A stretch of 24,424 nt of DNA from a virus. The notes below the pieces were generated by a model. It worked only from the letters and a program-made list of their open reading frames with translations. It was not told the DNA's origin and searched no databases. The position numbers and the translations under genes are program-made. Of this stretch, positions 15,699 to 22,955 are shown in pieces. Positions within the stretch are counted from its first letter, which is position 1. Every line of letters starts with the position of its first letter. The stretch is from positions 1 through 24,424 of the IMG/VR virus record IMGVR_UViG_3300025411_000083. The stretch is one strand, 5' to 3'.

Positions 15699-17593
15699 TG
15701 AAATCATTTTTAGAAATACTTGAAGAAGCAGAAAAGAGTGCCAAACCGGTGGTGATGGCGTTTGGCCGCATGAATCCTCCAACAACTGGTCATTTAAAAC
15801 TTATTGATAAAGTAAAATCCACAGCTGAAAAACTTGGAGCTAAACACACCGTTGTAGTTTCACATTCACAAGATTCTAAGAAAAATCCTTTATCTGGCGA
15901 ACAGAAGATTAAACACCTAAAACGTTATTCTTCTGGTACCAATTTTCAATCTTCATCTAGTCAACATCCAACAATATTGCACCATGCTGCAAAATTACAT
16001 GGAATGGGACATGACGAACTTCATGTTATTGCTGGGTCTGACCGTGTTAAAGAAATGGAACATCTATTACACAAATATAATGGTGTAAAAGGTAAACATG
16101 GTTATTATAATTTTAAAAAAATAAGAGTACATTCTGCTGGTCACCGTGATCCTGATGCTGAAGGTGCAGAAGGTATGTCTGGTACTAAAATGAGAGAGCA
16201 TGCAAAGAATAATGACTTTTCTTCATTCCGTCAAGGCGTACCACATCATGTTTCCGCTGAACACGCAAAAGAGTTAATGCATGATGTTCGTAAAGGTATG
16301 GGATTAAACGAATCTTATAATCGTGGTATGTTCAAAGCTATTTTTATTACTGGTGGGCCAGGTTCTGGTAAAGATGTTATTATTCGTGAAGCCATTGCTT
16401 CTGAGAAAGCAACCGAATTAAATTTCACACAAGTTCTTGATATTCTTAATGATAAACATAAACTTGCAATGAAATCAATGAATCCAAAATTTGAATCAGT
16501 TCGAACCAGAAATCCACTTATTATTAATGGCCCAGCAGATGATTTAGAAAAGATTAATCATATCAAAGAAGAATTAGAAGAAATCGGTTATTCTACCATG
16601 ATGATTTTTGTTAATACCGATAATAAAACCAGTCAAGAAAGAAATTCTTCATTGTCTAGAGTTATGGTAGAATCAATTAGACAAGAAAAATGGTGTAAAT
16701 CTCAAGAAAATACTAAATATTTCACCGAGTTATTTAATAATTTTATCAATTTTGATAATACAGGAAATTTAGATAATAAAGAAGAAGATATAACTGAAAT
16801 ATATCAAACTACTCAAAATTTCTTGGATTCTACGAAAGTAGATATGGTAGTTGATAATTGGCTAAGTAAAACCATTAAGGAAGAAAATGTTAAGAAAACT
16901 AATGCAAAAGCTATTCAGCTTAAAACCGTTGGAAAATACAACCCGAGTTTTAGAGCAAAAGGACCAGCCGATATCAAAAGAGATAACTCCGGTTCCCTTG
17001 TCTACGGAAAAGACCAAATCTCAGGAGATACCGGTCCAAGAAAAGACCCTAACGGTAGAGGACACTCCGGTGGAGCATGGTCAGGCGTCTACAATACCAG
17101 TTATAACACCGAAGAAAAAGGTCCAACCATCAAATTCAACCCGCCGGCCAAAGAACCAAACTTCAACTACGACAAAGACAAGCTCAAAAAGCAAAAAAAA
17201 GGCGATAAAAGTTTAAGTGCAGGACGTGTAGCTAGACCGGATGGTGTTACACCAACATACGATACAAGAGCGGGTGGCCAAGGTGCTGCAGCAGGCGCCG
17301 GACTTGGCAACCAAACATACAGCGAAACAGTAGATTATAACAATGATGACGTATCTAATTTTAGTGCTCAGAGTGGTTCAGTTCAAGCGAATCCTCTAAG
17401 CTCAGCTTATGAACAAAAGAAGTCATTTGATAGATTTAGAAAGAAGATTAAAAAAGAAGCAATAGATAGTCCAGGTGAAGTAGCAATGGGTGTCGGAGGT
17501 ACTTTAATGGGTGGTAGTAATAAAGAGCCTATGGAAACATATGCTGACCGTAAAATTGGTATAGAAGTAGATAAAAAGAAGAAGAAAAAATGA
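15698..17593 (+). CDS. TxGH nucleotidylyltransferase fused to P-loop kinase-like domain, with capsid-targeting-like N-terminus
   Basis: A 631-aa three-part protein. Residues 16-200 form a cytidylyltransferase-like domain, with VVMAFGRMNPPTTGH carrying the TxGH motif (29-32), IAGSDR (111-116) and SGTKMRE (161-167), the counterpart of ISSTxxR. Residues 212-400 hold a P-loop, AIFITGGPGSGKD (214-226), in a kinase-like fold. The order nucleotidylyltransferase then P-loop kinase is that of NadR (NMN adenylyltransferase plus ribosylnicotinamide kinase), so NAD metabolism is a reasonable guess but not shown. Residues 400-631 are low-complexity Gly/Asn/Lys-rich, with a conserved-looking ending (SPGEVAMGVGGTLMGG) and a poly-Lys tail. 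The first ten residues, MKSFLEILEE, fit a capsid-targeting sequence. Codon use changes abruptly at about 16920-17210, where another frame is open. Confidence 0.75.
   Translation: MKSFLEILEEAEKSAKPVVMAFGRMNPPTTGHLKLIDKVKSTAEKLGAKHTVVVSHSQDSKKNPLSGEQKIKHLKRYSSGTNFQSSSSQHPTILHHAAKLHGMGHDELHVIAGSDRVKEMEHLLHKYNGVKGKHGYYNFKKIRVHSAGHRDPDAEGAEGMSGTKMREHAKNNDFSSFRQGVPHHVSAEHAKELMHDVRKGMGLNESYNRGMFKAIFITGGPGSGKDVIIREAIASEKATELNFTQVLDILNDKHKLAMKSMNPKFESVRTRNPLIINGPADDLEKINHIKEELEEIGYSTMMIFVNTDNKTSQERNSSLSRVMVESIRQEKWCKSQENTKYFTELFNNFINFDNTGNLDNKEEDITEIYQTTQNFLDSTKVDMVVDNWLSKTIKEENVKKTNAKAIQLKTVGKYNPSFRAKGPADIKRDNSGSLVYGKDQISGDTGPRKDPNGRGHSGGAWSGVYNTSYNTEEKGPTIKFNPPAKEPNFNYDKDKLKKQKKGDKSLSAGRVARPDGVTPTYDTRAGGQGAAAGAGLGNQTYSETVDYNNDDVSNFSAQSGSVQANPLSSAYEQKKSFDRFRKKIKKEAIDSPGEVAMGVGGTLMGGSNKEPMETYADRKIGIEVDKKKKKK
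16887..17216 (+). CDS. candidate overprinted gene in the +1 frame of the nucleotidylyltransferase-kinase gene
   Basis: A 109-codon ATG frame wholly inside the 631-aa gene, shifted +1. It has a near-ideal ribosome binding site: AAGGAAG at 16877-16883, with 5 nt between AAGGA and the ATG. The product is hydrophilic, basic and rich in Thr, Pro, Ser and Lys, with no membrane segment or known motif, and ends in a Lys-rich tail. Through most of the nested frame the host frame uses many C-ending codons (gac, aac, tcc, acc, tac), unlike the T/A-ending codons on either side, and the shift fades near the nested stop. A similar shift marks the genuine nested spanin gene at 23534. Against it, C-rich wobble positions by themselves give Ser/Pro/Thr/Ala in this frame, so the frame could be a by-product of recombination-derived codon use. 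Confidence 0.35.
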   Translation: MLRKLMQKLFSLKPLENTTRVLEQKDQPISKEITPVPLSTEKTKSQEIPVQEKTLTVEDTPVEHGQASTIPVITPKKKVQPSNSTRRPKNQTSTTTKTSSKSKKKAIKV

Positions 17594-18687
17594 AAAATTT
17601 TAAGCAATTTTTAGATGAAAAAGGCAGATGCTGGACAGGATACAAACCAGTTCCTGGTAAAAAACCATATTCAAAAGGATCTTGTAAAGAAGAAGAAGTT
17701 GAATTGGATGAAGGTGCTAACGTGTCTTATAATGCTACGGTTTCACATCCTCATTTTGGTGAAAAAAAACATGAAGTTGAATATTCTGCTCTATCATCAC
17801 ACCATGCTGTTGAAGAACTCCAAAAGAAAGGTTTTACAGTTCATAAAATAAGACCTACTTACCAACAAACAAATAATGAAGAAGTTGAATTGGATGAAAT
17901 GGATAAAAGTCAAAAATCACAGGAACGCCACGGTGATTATCCTCTTGGTGTTAAAAATAAAGATGCAAATATGGTTAAACCAATTACTTCAAAAAAAGTA
18001 AAGAAAGATACCTTGAAATTATTAAACAAGGCGTTTAATAAAGAAGAAGTTGAATTGGACGAAAGGTCAGATTATGCTAGTAGACATCCAATAACAAAAG
18101 GTATTATTGGTGGTCGTGATAAAGGTGCTGAGTTATTTGGGGGTAAAAAACAATATGACACTTTAGCAAATAGAAGAAAACCTGGACATGAAGTTGCTCA
18201 TGCTAAAGCATTAGGCCACCAAGGCGGAGACGAAAAAGAACAACAAGCTAAACTTAAAGCTGCATTAAAATCTAAAAATGAAGAAGTTGAATTCTACGAA
18301 GAATATGATACTGAAGAATTGTTTGATATCTTAGAAGAAGTTGTTGATGGTATTGCTGAAGAAAGCAATATTGATCCAGATATTCTTTGGGAAAATTTAG
18401 AAGATGTTACAGACGAAGAATTATTTGAAACTGCCGCTTGGCGTAGAAAAGAAGGTAAGAGTGCTACTGGTGGATTAAACCGTAAAGGCATTATGTCTTA
18501 TCGTAGAGAAAATCCAGGTTCTAAATTAAAGATGGCCGTTACAGGCAAAGTAAAACCTGGTAGTAAAGCTGCCAAGCGTAGAAAATCATTTTGTGCTAGA
18601 ATGTCTGGCATGAAAGGTCCAATGAAGAAACCTAATGGTAAACCAACAAGAAAAGCACTAGCATTACGCAAGTGGAAATGCAGATAA
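17590..18687 (+). CDS. charged phage protein with EEVELDE repeats and basic C-terminal domain; capsid-targeting-like N-terminus
   Basis: A 365-aa protein of a kind common in marine T4-like phages, function unknown. The N-terminus MKNFKQFLDE matches the capsid-targeting pattern with L-D-E. It is followed by GRCWTGYKPVPGKKPYSKGSC (12-32 region), a recurrent phage segment with two Cys. Four copies of an acidic heptad follow: EEVELDE at 35-41 and 97-103, the same at 152-158 and a degenerate EEVEFYE at 231-237. Each of the first three contains the gp21-type L-x-E signature. The C-terminal 85 residues (WRRKEGK, GGLNRKG, KAAKRRKSFCARM, MKGPMKK, RKALALRKWKC) are very basic and well conserved in my recollection of such phages, suggesting nucleic acid binding. 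ATGA overlap with the preceding gene. An internal, proteolytically processed virion protein is a reasonable inference. Confidence 0.7.
   Translation: MKNFKQFLDEKGRCWTGYKPVPGKKPYSKGSCKEEEVELDEGANVSYNATVSHPHFGEKKHEVEYSALSSHHAVEELQKKGFTVHKIRPTYQQTNNEEVELDEMDKSQKSQERHGDYPLGVKNKDANMVKPITSKKVKKDTLKLLNKAFNKEEVELDERSDYASRHPITKGIIGGRDKGAELFGGKKQYDTLANRRKPGHEVAHAKALGHQGGDEKEQQAKLKAALKSKNEEVEFYEEYDTEELFDILEEVVDGIAEESNIDPDILWENLEDVTDEELFETAAWRRKEGKSATGGLNRKGIMSYRRENPGSKLKMAVTGKVKPGSKAAKRRKSFCARMSGMKGPMKKPNGKPTRKALALRKWKCR
17692..18300 (+). repeat. dispersed 21-nt coding repeat encoding EEVELDE
   Basis: Four in-frame copies of a 21-nt unit starting GAAGAAGTTGAATTGGA lie at 17692-17712, 17878-17898, 18043-18063 (one change) and 18280-18300 (diverged at the end). 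Related copies occur in the next gene at 19647-19667 (EEVELSE) and 20241-20264 (EEVEELDE). Spacing is irregular, so this is not a tandem array. The near identity at DNA level suggests recent duplication or recombination among linker segments as well as selection on the peptide. Confidence 0.75.
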
Positions 18688-18701
18688 AATAGGAGAAAAA
18701 A

Positions 18702-20558
18702 ATGTTTGCAAAAAATAAAGTATCACAATCAATGATTGATGCGGTTAATTCTGTATTAAATGAAGAAAAGAAAGAATTGTTGCTTGAACCAAAGAAAAAA
18801 GAAATAGATGAAACAGGCTTTCATAAAGCTGCTCATGCTGCTCGTAAATCTGGCCAATCTCATTTTGAGTTCCAAGGTAAAAAATATCCTGTTACTGTTA
18901 AATCCTACAAAGAAGCCATTGAAATGGATGAAGCTGCTGAGAAAGTACCTACTGCTACCGGCATGAAAGTATATGGTTCAAGTTATGGCAATTCGATGAA
19001 AGCTCGCAAAGACCAGTTGAAATCTCCTGTTGATGATGTTAAAAAAGGTCCAACAGAAAAAAATATTAATAATAAAAGCTCTACAGGTGTACAATATCAC
19101 CACAGCGTAAAAGAAGATGGTGATTGTGTTACTGAACCACAAGCAAAAAAGATTGCTAAAAAAGAAGTTAGTCACCATAATATAACAATGCACAAAGGCC
19201 AAAAGAATACTGTTAAAGAAGGTACTTTTGCTTCTAAGTTATTAGCTATGACCGAAGCTAAAGGTCCTTTGGCTGGTGCTCCTGAAGAATTTACCGACAA
19301 TAATCTTGGTGAAGAAGAAATGACTGACGCTCAAATGAAGAAGCGTGAAAAGATTGTCATGTCAATGAAAAAAGGTATGGCAGGTTTCAAACAGCGTTAC
19401 GGTAAAAATTGGAAGAATGTAATGTATGCTACTGCTACAAAACAAGCGATGAAAGAAGATTCTTCTGATACATGGAACGGTTCATACGATTTTGTAATTA
19501 GTGAACAAGAAGTTGAAATTGAAGAAGGTGATGCAAGTTACAAAAAGAATCCTCCAAGAACAAAAATGGCTGATGTTGTTGACCGTAAAAAGACTGTTAA
19601 AGATTTGTTGAAACCTCGTCAATACTTTGGTACAGGTAAAGTAAAAGAAGAAGTTGAATTATCCGAAAAGAATGATTCACATACACATGCTGCTCACTAT
19701 GAAAACGAAAAGGGTGAATGGAGTGGTATGAAGTTGTTTACTGCTAAAGATGACCAAGATGCAATCAGACAAGCTCATAAAAACTGTGAAAAAGGTTGCC
19801 GTTTATCTAAAGTAGAACGTCATATGACAGTTAAAGAAGAATATTTCAATGAGGCTGAAGAAGTTGTTTCAACAGGTAAAAAAGAAACACACTCAACTGA
19901 TATGTTACGTGGTCGTGTAAGTGGTGTTGCTAAGACAAATTCATTTAAAAATTTTAAATCAGAATTAAAGAGTGGTGGCGGCATGGAAGCTCCAAGTGAT
20001 ATGGAAAAGGGTGAAGATACAAAAGAGAAACAAAAGATTACTACTAATCCAGGTCCTGTAGATATTAAATTTGATGATAAATTGGGTCGCCCAAATCCAT
20101 ATACACACTTTAAAGATGAAAAACATATTACAAGTGAAGAAGTTCGTGGTGAATTAAAGAAGATGCGTGACCATCAAAAAAAAGAGCACAATAAAGAATT
20201 ATCTCACTTTGAAAAAATGGAAAAAGATGCCTTCAAAAAAGAAGAAGTTGAAGAATTAGATGAAGATTCTGCATTAGACCAATTTCTTTCACAAAAGGGA
20301 CTTAATACAGTAAATCTTTCAAGAGATAAAAAAATTAGTTATGCTAAATCAAATGAATTCATGAGATGGAAACAAAACCATCAAATGGAAGCAGCTGAAA
20401 TTCCATTTGAAGGTCCTTATACAAAAAATCCAAAAAATGTAAAAGATAAATCTGGTGCAGTACATACACCAATGAGTCGTGCAAAAGATTTAGCTCGTCA
20501 AGCATTTAAAAAACTTAAAAAAGAAACAATGATGGGGAAAATTTCTGGTGGCGTCTAA
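18702..20558 (+). CDS. large Lys/Glu-rich phage protein of unknown function, probable virion-internal or core protein
   Basis: A 618-aa hydrophilic protein with no membrane segment. The start at 18702 has AGGAG 7 nt upstream. Recognisable blocks recur in such phage proteins: GFHKAAHAARKSGQSHFEF (39-57), MKKGMAGFKQRYGKNWKNVM (a basic helix near 225-245), a CEKGCRLSKVERH segment near 365 and ALDQFLSQKGL near 525. It shares with the upstream protein the acidic linkers EEVELSE (316-322), EEVEELDE (514-521) and EVEIEEG, which contain L-x-E or I-x-E signatures, and an early VLNE at 18-21. These would suit processing by a gp21-type prohead protease. The alternation of acidic linkers and basic blocks looks modular. 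A role in the prohead core or as injected protein is inferred. Confidence 0.62.
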   Translation: MFAKNKVSQSMIDAVNSVLNEEKKELLLEPKKKEIDETGFHKAAHAARKSGQSHFEFQGKKYPVTVKSYKEAIEMDEAAEKVPTATGMKVYGSSYGNSMKARKDQLKSPVDDVKKGPTEKNINNKSSTGVQYHHSVKEDGDCVTEPQAKKIAKKEVSHHNITMHKGQKNTVKEGTFASKLLAMTEAKGPLAGAPEEFTDNNLGEEEMTDAQMKKREKIVMSMKKGMAGFKQRYGKNWKNVMYATATKQAMKEDSSDTWNGSYDFVISEQEVEIEEGDASYKKNPPRTKMADVVDRKKTVKDLLKPRQYFGTGKVKEEVELSEKNDSHTHAAHYENEKGEWSGMKLFTAKDDQDAIRQAHKNCEKGCRLSKVERHMTVKEEYFNEAEEVVSTGKKETHSTDMLRGRVSGVAKTNSFKNFKSELKSGGGMEAPSDMEKGEDTKEKQKITTNPGPVDIKFDDKLGRPNPYTHFKDEKHITSEEVRGELKKMRDHQKKEHNKELSHFEKMEKDAFKKEEVEELDEDSALDQFLSQKGLNTVNLSRDKKISYAKSNEFMRWKQNHQMEAAEIPFEGPYTKNPKNVKDKSGAVHTPMSRAKDLARQAFKKLKKETMMGKISGGV

Positions 20559-21630
20559 ACTAAAGAAAATTCTCAAAGATGTTGTTAAGAGAAATCCTGA
20601 ACCGGCCAGAGGTACTAATTATGTGGACCCTGGCCAATTAGGACAATACTCTGCACAGAATCAAGTATCAGAAGATATGACCACAAGTAAAAGAGGTGTA
20701 AAGCCTCCTAAAATTCGTGGTAAAGAAGCTGGAGAACCAAGGTCGAGCGATAAAGATTCTCCCACATTACAACACGTGCAAAGAATTAAACAAGCTGAAA
20801 AACATTATTTGGTAAAAACGCCGCCTGGAGCTTTAAGAAAATTAAATAAATCAGGCGTAATTAAAAATGCACCAACTGCTTTAAAAACAATAGATAGAAC
20901 GCAAGGTTCACAAACAACTCAATTGACTCCTGAGGAAACACAAATGAATGAAGCAAAGAAAACAAAAAGAATGTCTGGTGCTGATAGGTGGCGTAAACAT
21001 TTGAGTGATATAGATAGAGCACACAAAGAATTTATGAAAAGTATTGAACATCTACCACATAAAGACCAAACGCAAGCTATAATGGATAAAATCAAAGCAA
21101 ATAGAGCGGCTATGCATAATGAAGATATGAATCCAAATTCACCTAAGGCTAATTTTGTTGCTAAAGAATTAAAAGGTGTTAGGAAACGTTCCGATTTTAA
21201 TACTTTTAAAGAAGGTGGAGATTTAATGGGTGACCCAAAGGCTGCTGAGATATCTCCAGCTGATGGTGCAAATGGTGGTAAAGAACTCGCTGATGAAAAA
21301 ATGAAACCATCTAGAGCCAAACTGATTAAGATGATAGTTAAAAATAAAATGGTCAAAGAAGATTTGTATGACCATGAAAAAGAAGATAAATCGGTACAAA
21401 CTTATGGTAAAAAACCAAAATTTGATAAAGCTGATAAAAAAGATAGTGAAGGTGAGAAAAAACCATCGGCTGCTGCAATAATGACTGGTGGTACAACATT
21501 AACTGGTGAAAAACGTGATACCGTTGAAATCGATCCAATGATGCGTAATCGTCCTGGTCAGCCAGATGTCACCAAAAAAGATGACAAGAAAAAAGACGAT
21601 AAAAAAGAAGAAAAGAAGAAAGATAAATAA
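20548..21630 (+). CDS. hydrophilic phage protein of unknown function with Lys-rich tail
   Basis: A 360-aa protein starting at a GTG (20548) that overlaps the preceding stop by 11 nt. GGGGAAA at 20534-20540 is its likely ribosome site. It is basic throughout. The N-terminus (KLKKILKDVVKRN) could be an amphipathic helix, NYVDPGQLGQYSAQNQVSED follows, and the protein ends in an almost pure Lys/Asp/Glu tract (last 25 residues). A middle segment (SGADRWRKHLSDIDRAHKEF, near 143-162) looks helical. There is no enzymatic signature and I do not recognise a family. Position and composition group it with the two preceding charged proteins. It ends just before a strong ribosome site for the next gene. 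Confidence 0.6.
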   Translation: MASKLKKILKDVVKRNPEPARGTNYVDPGQLGQYSAQNQVSEDMTTSKRGVKPPKIRGKEAGEPRSSDKDSPTLQHVQRIKQAEKHYLVKTPPGALRKLNKSGVIKNAPTALKTIDRTQGSQTTQLTPEETQMNEAKKTKRMSGADRWRKHLSDIDRAHKEFMKSIEHLPHKDQTQAIMDKIKANRAAMHNEDMNPNSPKANFVAKELKGVRKRSDFNTFKEGGDLMGDPKAAEISPADGANGGKELADEKMKPSRAKLIKMIVKNKMVKEDLYDHEKEDKSVQTYGKKPKFDKADKKDSEGEKKPSAAAIMTGGTTLTGEKRDTVEIDPMMRNRPGQPDVTKKDDKKKDDKKEEKKKDK

Positions 21631-21662
21631 CAATATAACCAAGGCTAATTAAGGAGAAAAAA

Positions 21663-22295
21663 ATGCCAGCATGGTCAAATACAGATGCGCCAAATGCAAA
21701 ACCAAAATGGGATGTCGAAAGACAGACAAGAGAAGTAATTCAGTTGCCAGTTTTAACTGGTAATACACCTGGAAACAATATCATTGTTGTTTCATACAAT
21801 GACGGTGCTCAAAATAACGTAGCTAATATTGGCGTTGTTGCTGGTCAATATGTTTATTTTTGGGCAAATGGAGCAAACACTTATGGTGGTCAAGCAGGTA
21901 ATGGCGTACCAGGTATGTTCTTCTCTAATACAACCGTTTCTTCAACAAGTGGTAATACAGTTACATTAACTAATAATCTGTTTAATACTGTATCCGCTGG
22001 ATTTACTGTTGAATTTGATAAAACTATTGCTTATAGTGCATCTAAACCAAATATGGGTGGTAGTGCATATAATGCAAACACAGTTTTGGTAACAGATACT
22101 AGAGGAATGACAGCAAATCAAGCTGTTTCTTTAGGTAATCTAAACGCTGGATGGGTTAATATTATCAAAACAACTAATAATGATGGAACAGTTCGTTACC
22201 GTCATGAAACTTTAGTTGTATTAGCAAATCCAACAGCATCAAATGTTTATTCTGGTAATACTGGTTGGGGTAGCCCTTTCGTTCCTGGTGTTTAA
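21663..22295 (+). CDS. conserved beta-rich phage protein, probable virion component
   Basis: A 210-aa protein with a strong ribosome site (AAGGAG, 7-8 nt before the ATG), the best in this part of the window, which suggests high expression. The composition (Asn, Gly, Thr, Val, Ala; almost no Lys after the first 30 residues) is quite unlike its Lys/Glu-rich neighbours and typical of beta-structured virion proteins. DVERQTREVIQLPVLTGNTP, SYNDGAQNNVANIGVVAGQYVYF and ETLVVLANPTASNVYSGNTGW are segments I recognise from hypothetical proteins of T4-like marine phages. No function is established to my knowledge. Attachment to the capsid or tail surface is a guess. Confidence 0.7.
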   Translation: MPAWSNTDAPNAKPKWDVERQTREVIQLPVLTGNTPGNNIIVVSYNDGAQNNVANIGVVAGQYVYFWANGANTYGGQAGNGVPGMFFSNTTVSSTSGNTVTLTNNLFNTVSAGFTVEFDKTIAYSASKPNMGGSAYNANTVLVTDTRGMTANQAVSLGNLNAGWVNIIKTTNNDGTVRYRHETLVVLANPTASNVYSGNTGWGSPFVPGV

Positions 22296-22306
22296 TATTA
22301 ATTGTT

Positions 22307-22341
22307 AAGGGTGGGTATGGTTTCATACCCACAATAATATG
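22307..22341 (+). promoter_or_regulatory. Shine-Dalgarno, 9-bp hairpin and start codon arrangement (T4 gene 38-like) for the gene at 22339
   Basis: AAGG(G) at 22307-22311 is followed by a perfect 9-bp stem, GTGGGTATG (22311-22319) with CATACCCAC (22324-22332), around the loop GTTT. After it come AATAAT and the ATG at 22339. The linear distance from AAGG to ATG is 28 nt, far too long for initiation, but folding the hairpin leaves only six unpaired bases between them. T4 gene 38 is known to bring a distant Shine-Dalgarno close to the start in this way. No T-run follows the stem, so an intrinsic terminator is less likely. Confidence 0.55.
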
Positions 22342-22725
22342 TTTGAAGAATTGAATGAAGAAAACATTATGATATATGCAATGAAGTGTTATAATACTCC
22401 AAATTGTGTAATGTCTGAATTTGAAAGTGATATTAAAAGAACCAAATATCTCAAAAGATTATTTCGTAGATACAAAGTTACCAAATCACTTAAAGAAAGA
22501 TTAATATTAAATCATATCATTCTATTAAATAATGTTTTTGGGCCAGAACCAACATCAAGAATATTATTTTATAGAATTGATGAAAGAGATTATGATATAT
22601 TGAAAACTTTTTTGCTTTATTTAAATATATTACCAAAAATAGTATACGGTATTAATAATAAAAATATATTTACTGATGATATACCGGTAGATATGCATAT
22701 AGCAGACGTATTAAGGAAAATATGA
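22339..22725 (+). CDS. conserved small T4-like phage protein of unknown function
   Basis: A 128-aa protein rich in Leu, Ile, Lys and Arg. Segments IYAMKCYNTPNC, FESDIKRTKYLKRLFRRY, LKERLILNHIILLNNVFG and LKTFLLYLNILP are familiar from a widespread hypothetical family in T4-like marine phages, predicted helical. No enzymatic motif or signal peptide is present. No function is known to me. The start codon lacks a directly adjacent Shine-Dalgarno and is preceded by a stem-loop that may present one. ATGA overlap with the next gene. Confidence 0.75.
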   Translation: MFEELNEENIMIYAMKCYNTPNCVMSEFESDIKRTKYLKRLFRRYKVTKSLKERLILNHIILLNNVFGPEPTSRILFYRIDERDYDILKTFLLYLNILPKIVYGINNKNIFTDDIPVDMHIADVLRKI

Positions 22726-22955
22726 AATCTTTCAAAGAATACATCCAAGAAATGGGTGGAGGCGGTGGCGGAGGAGCAGCAGGAGGCGCTGTTGCTGCTG
22801 GACCAACAAATACAACAAGCGGTGGTCAAGTTGCAGGTATGGGACAACCACCAGGTAGTAAGTCTGGTGAACCGGGTGTTGATTTGAGAAAACGCAAGAA
22901 AAAAGTTGCCGATCCACGATTACCGATGGGTATTGGCAAACGAAAGGATTTCTAA
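22722..22955 (+). CDS. small Gly-rich phage protein with capsid-targeting-like N-terminus
   Basis: A 77-aa protein made of three parts: MKSFKEYIQE (residues 1-10), a glycine/alanine-rich linker with PTNTTSGG, and a basic tail (LRKRKKKVADPRLP, GIGKRKDF). The first ten residues are the closest match in the window to the T4 internal-protein capsid-targeting sequence (MKTYQEFIAE), with I-Q-E as the gp21-type cleavage signature right before the glycine run. A short leader plus a basic body is what a small DNA-associated internal head protein would look like. Similar small proteins are frequent in marine T4-like phages. Function is inferred, not known. Confidence 0.68.
   Translation: MKSFKEYIQEMGGGGGGGAAGGAVAAGPTNTTSGGQVAGMGQPPGSKSGEPGVDLRKRKKKVADPRLPMGIGKRKDF

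Noticed and set aside
20919-21356. 145-codon minus-strand open frame with hydrophobic segments
   Set aside because: It is the reverse complement of Lys/Glu-rich coding sequence, which automatically gives Phe/Leu/Ser-rich frames; no promoter or ribosome site, and all genes in the window run the other way.
22311-22332. Hairpin as an intrinsic transcription terminator
   Set aside because: The stem is perfect but is followed by AATAATATG, with no run of T, and the next start codon is only 7 nt away. A weak or mRNA-stabilising role is still possible.
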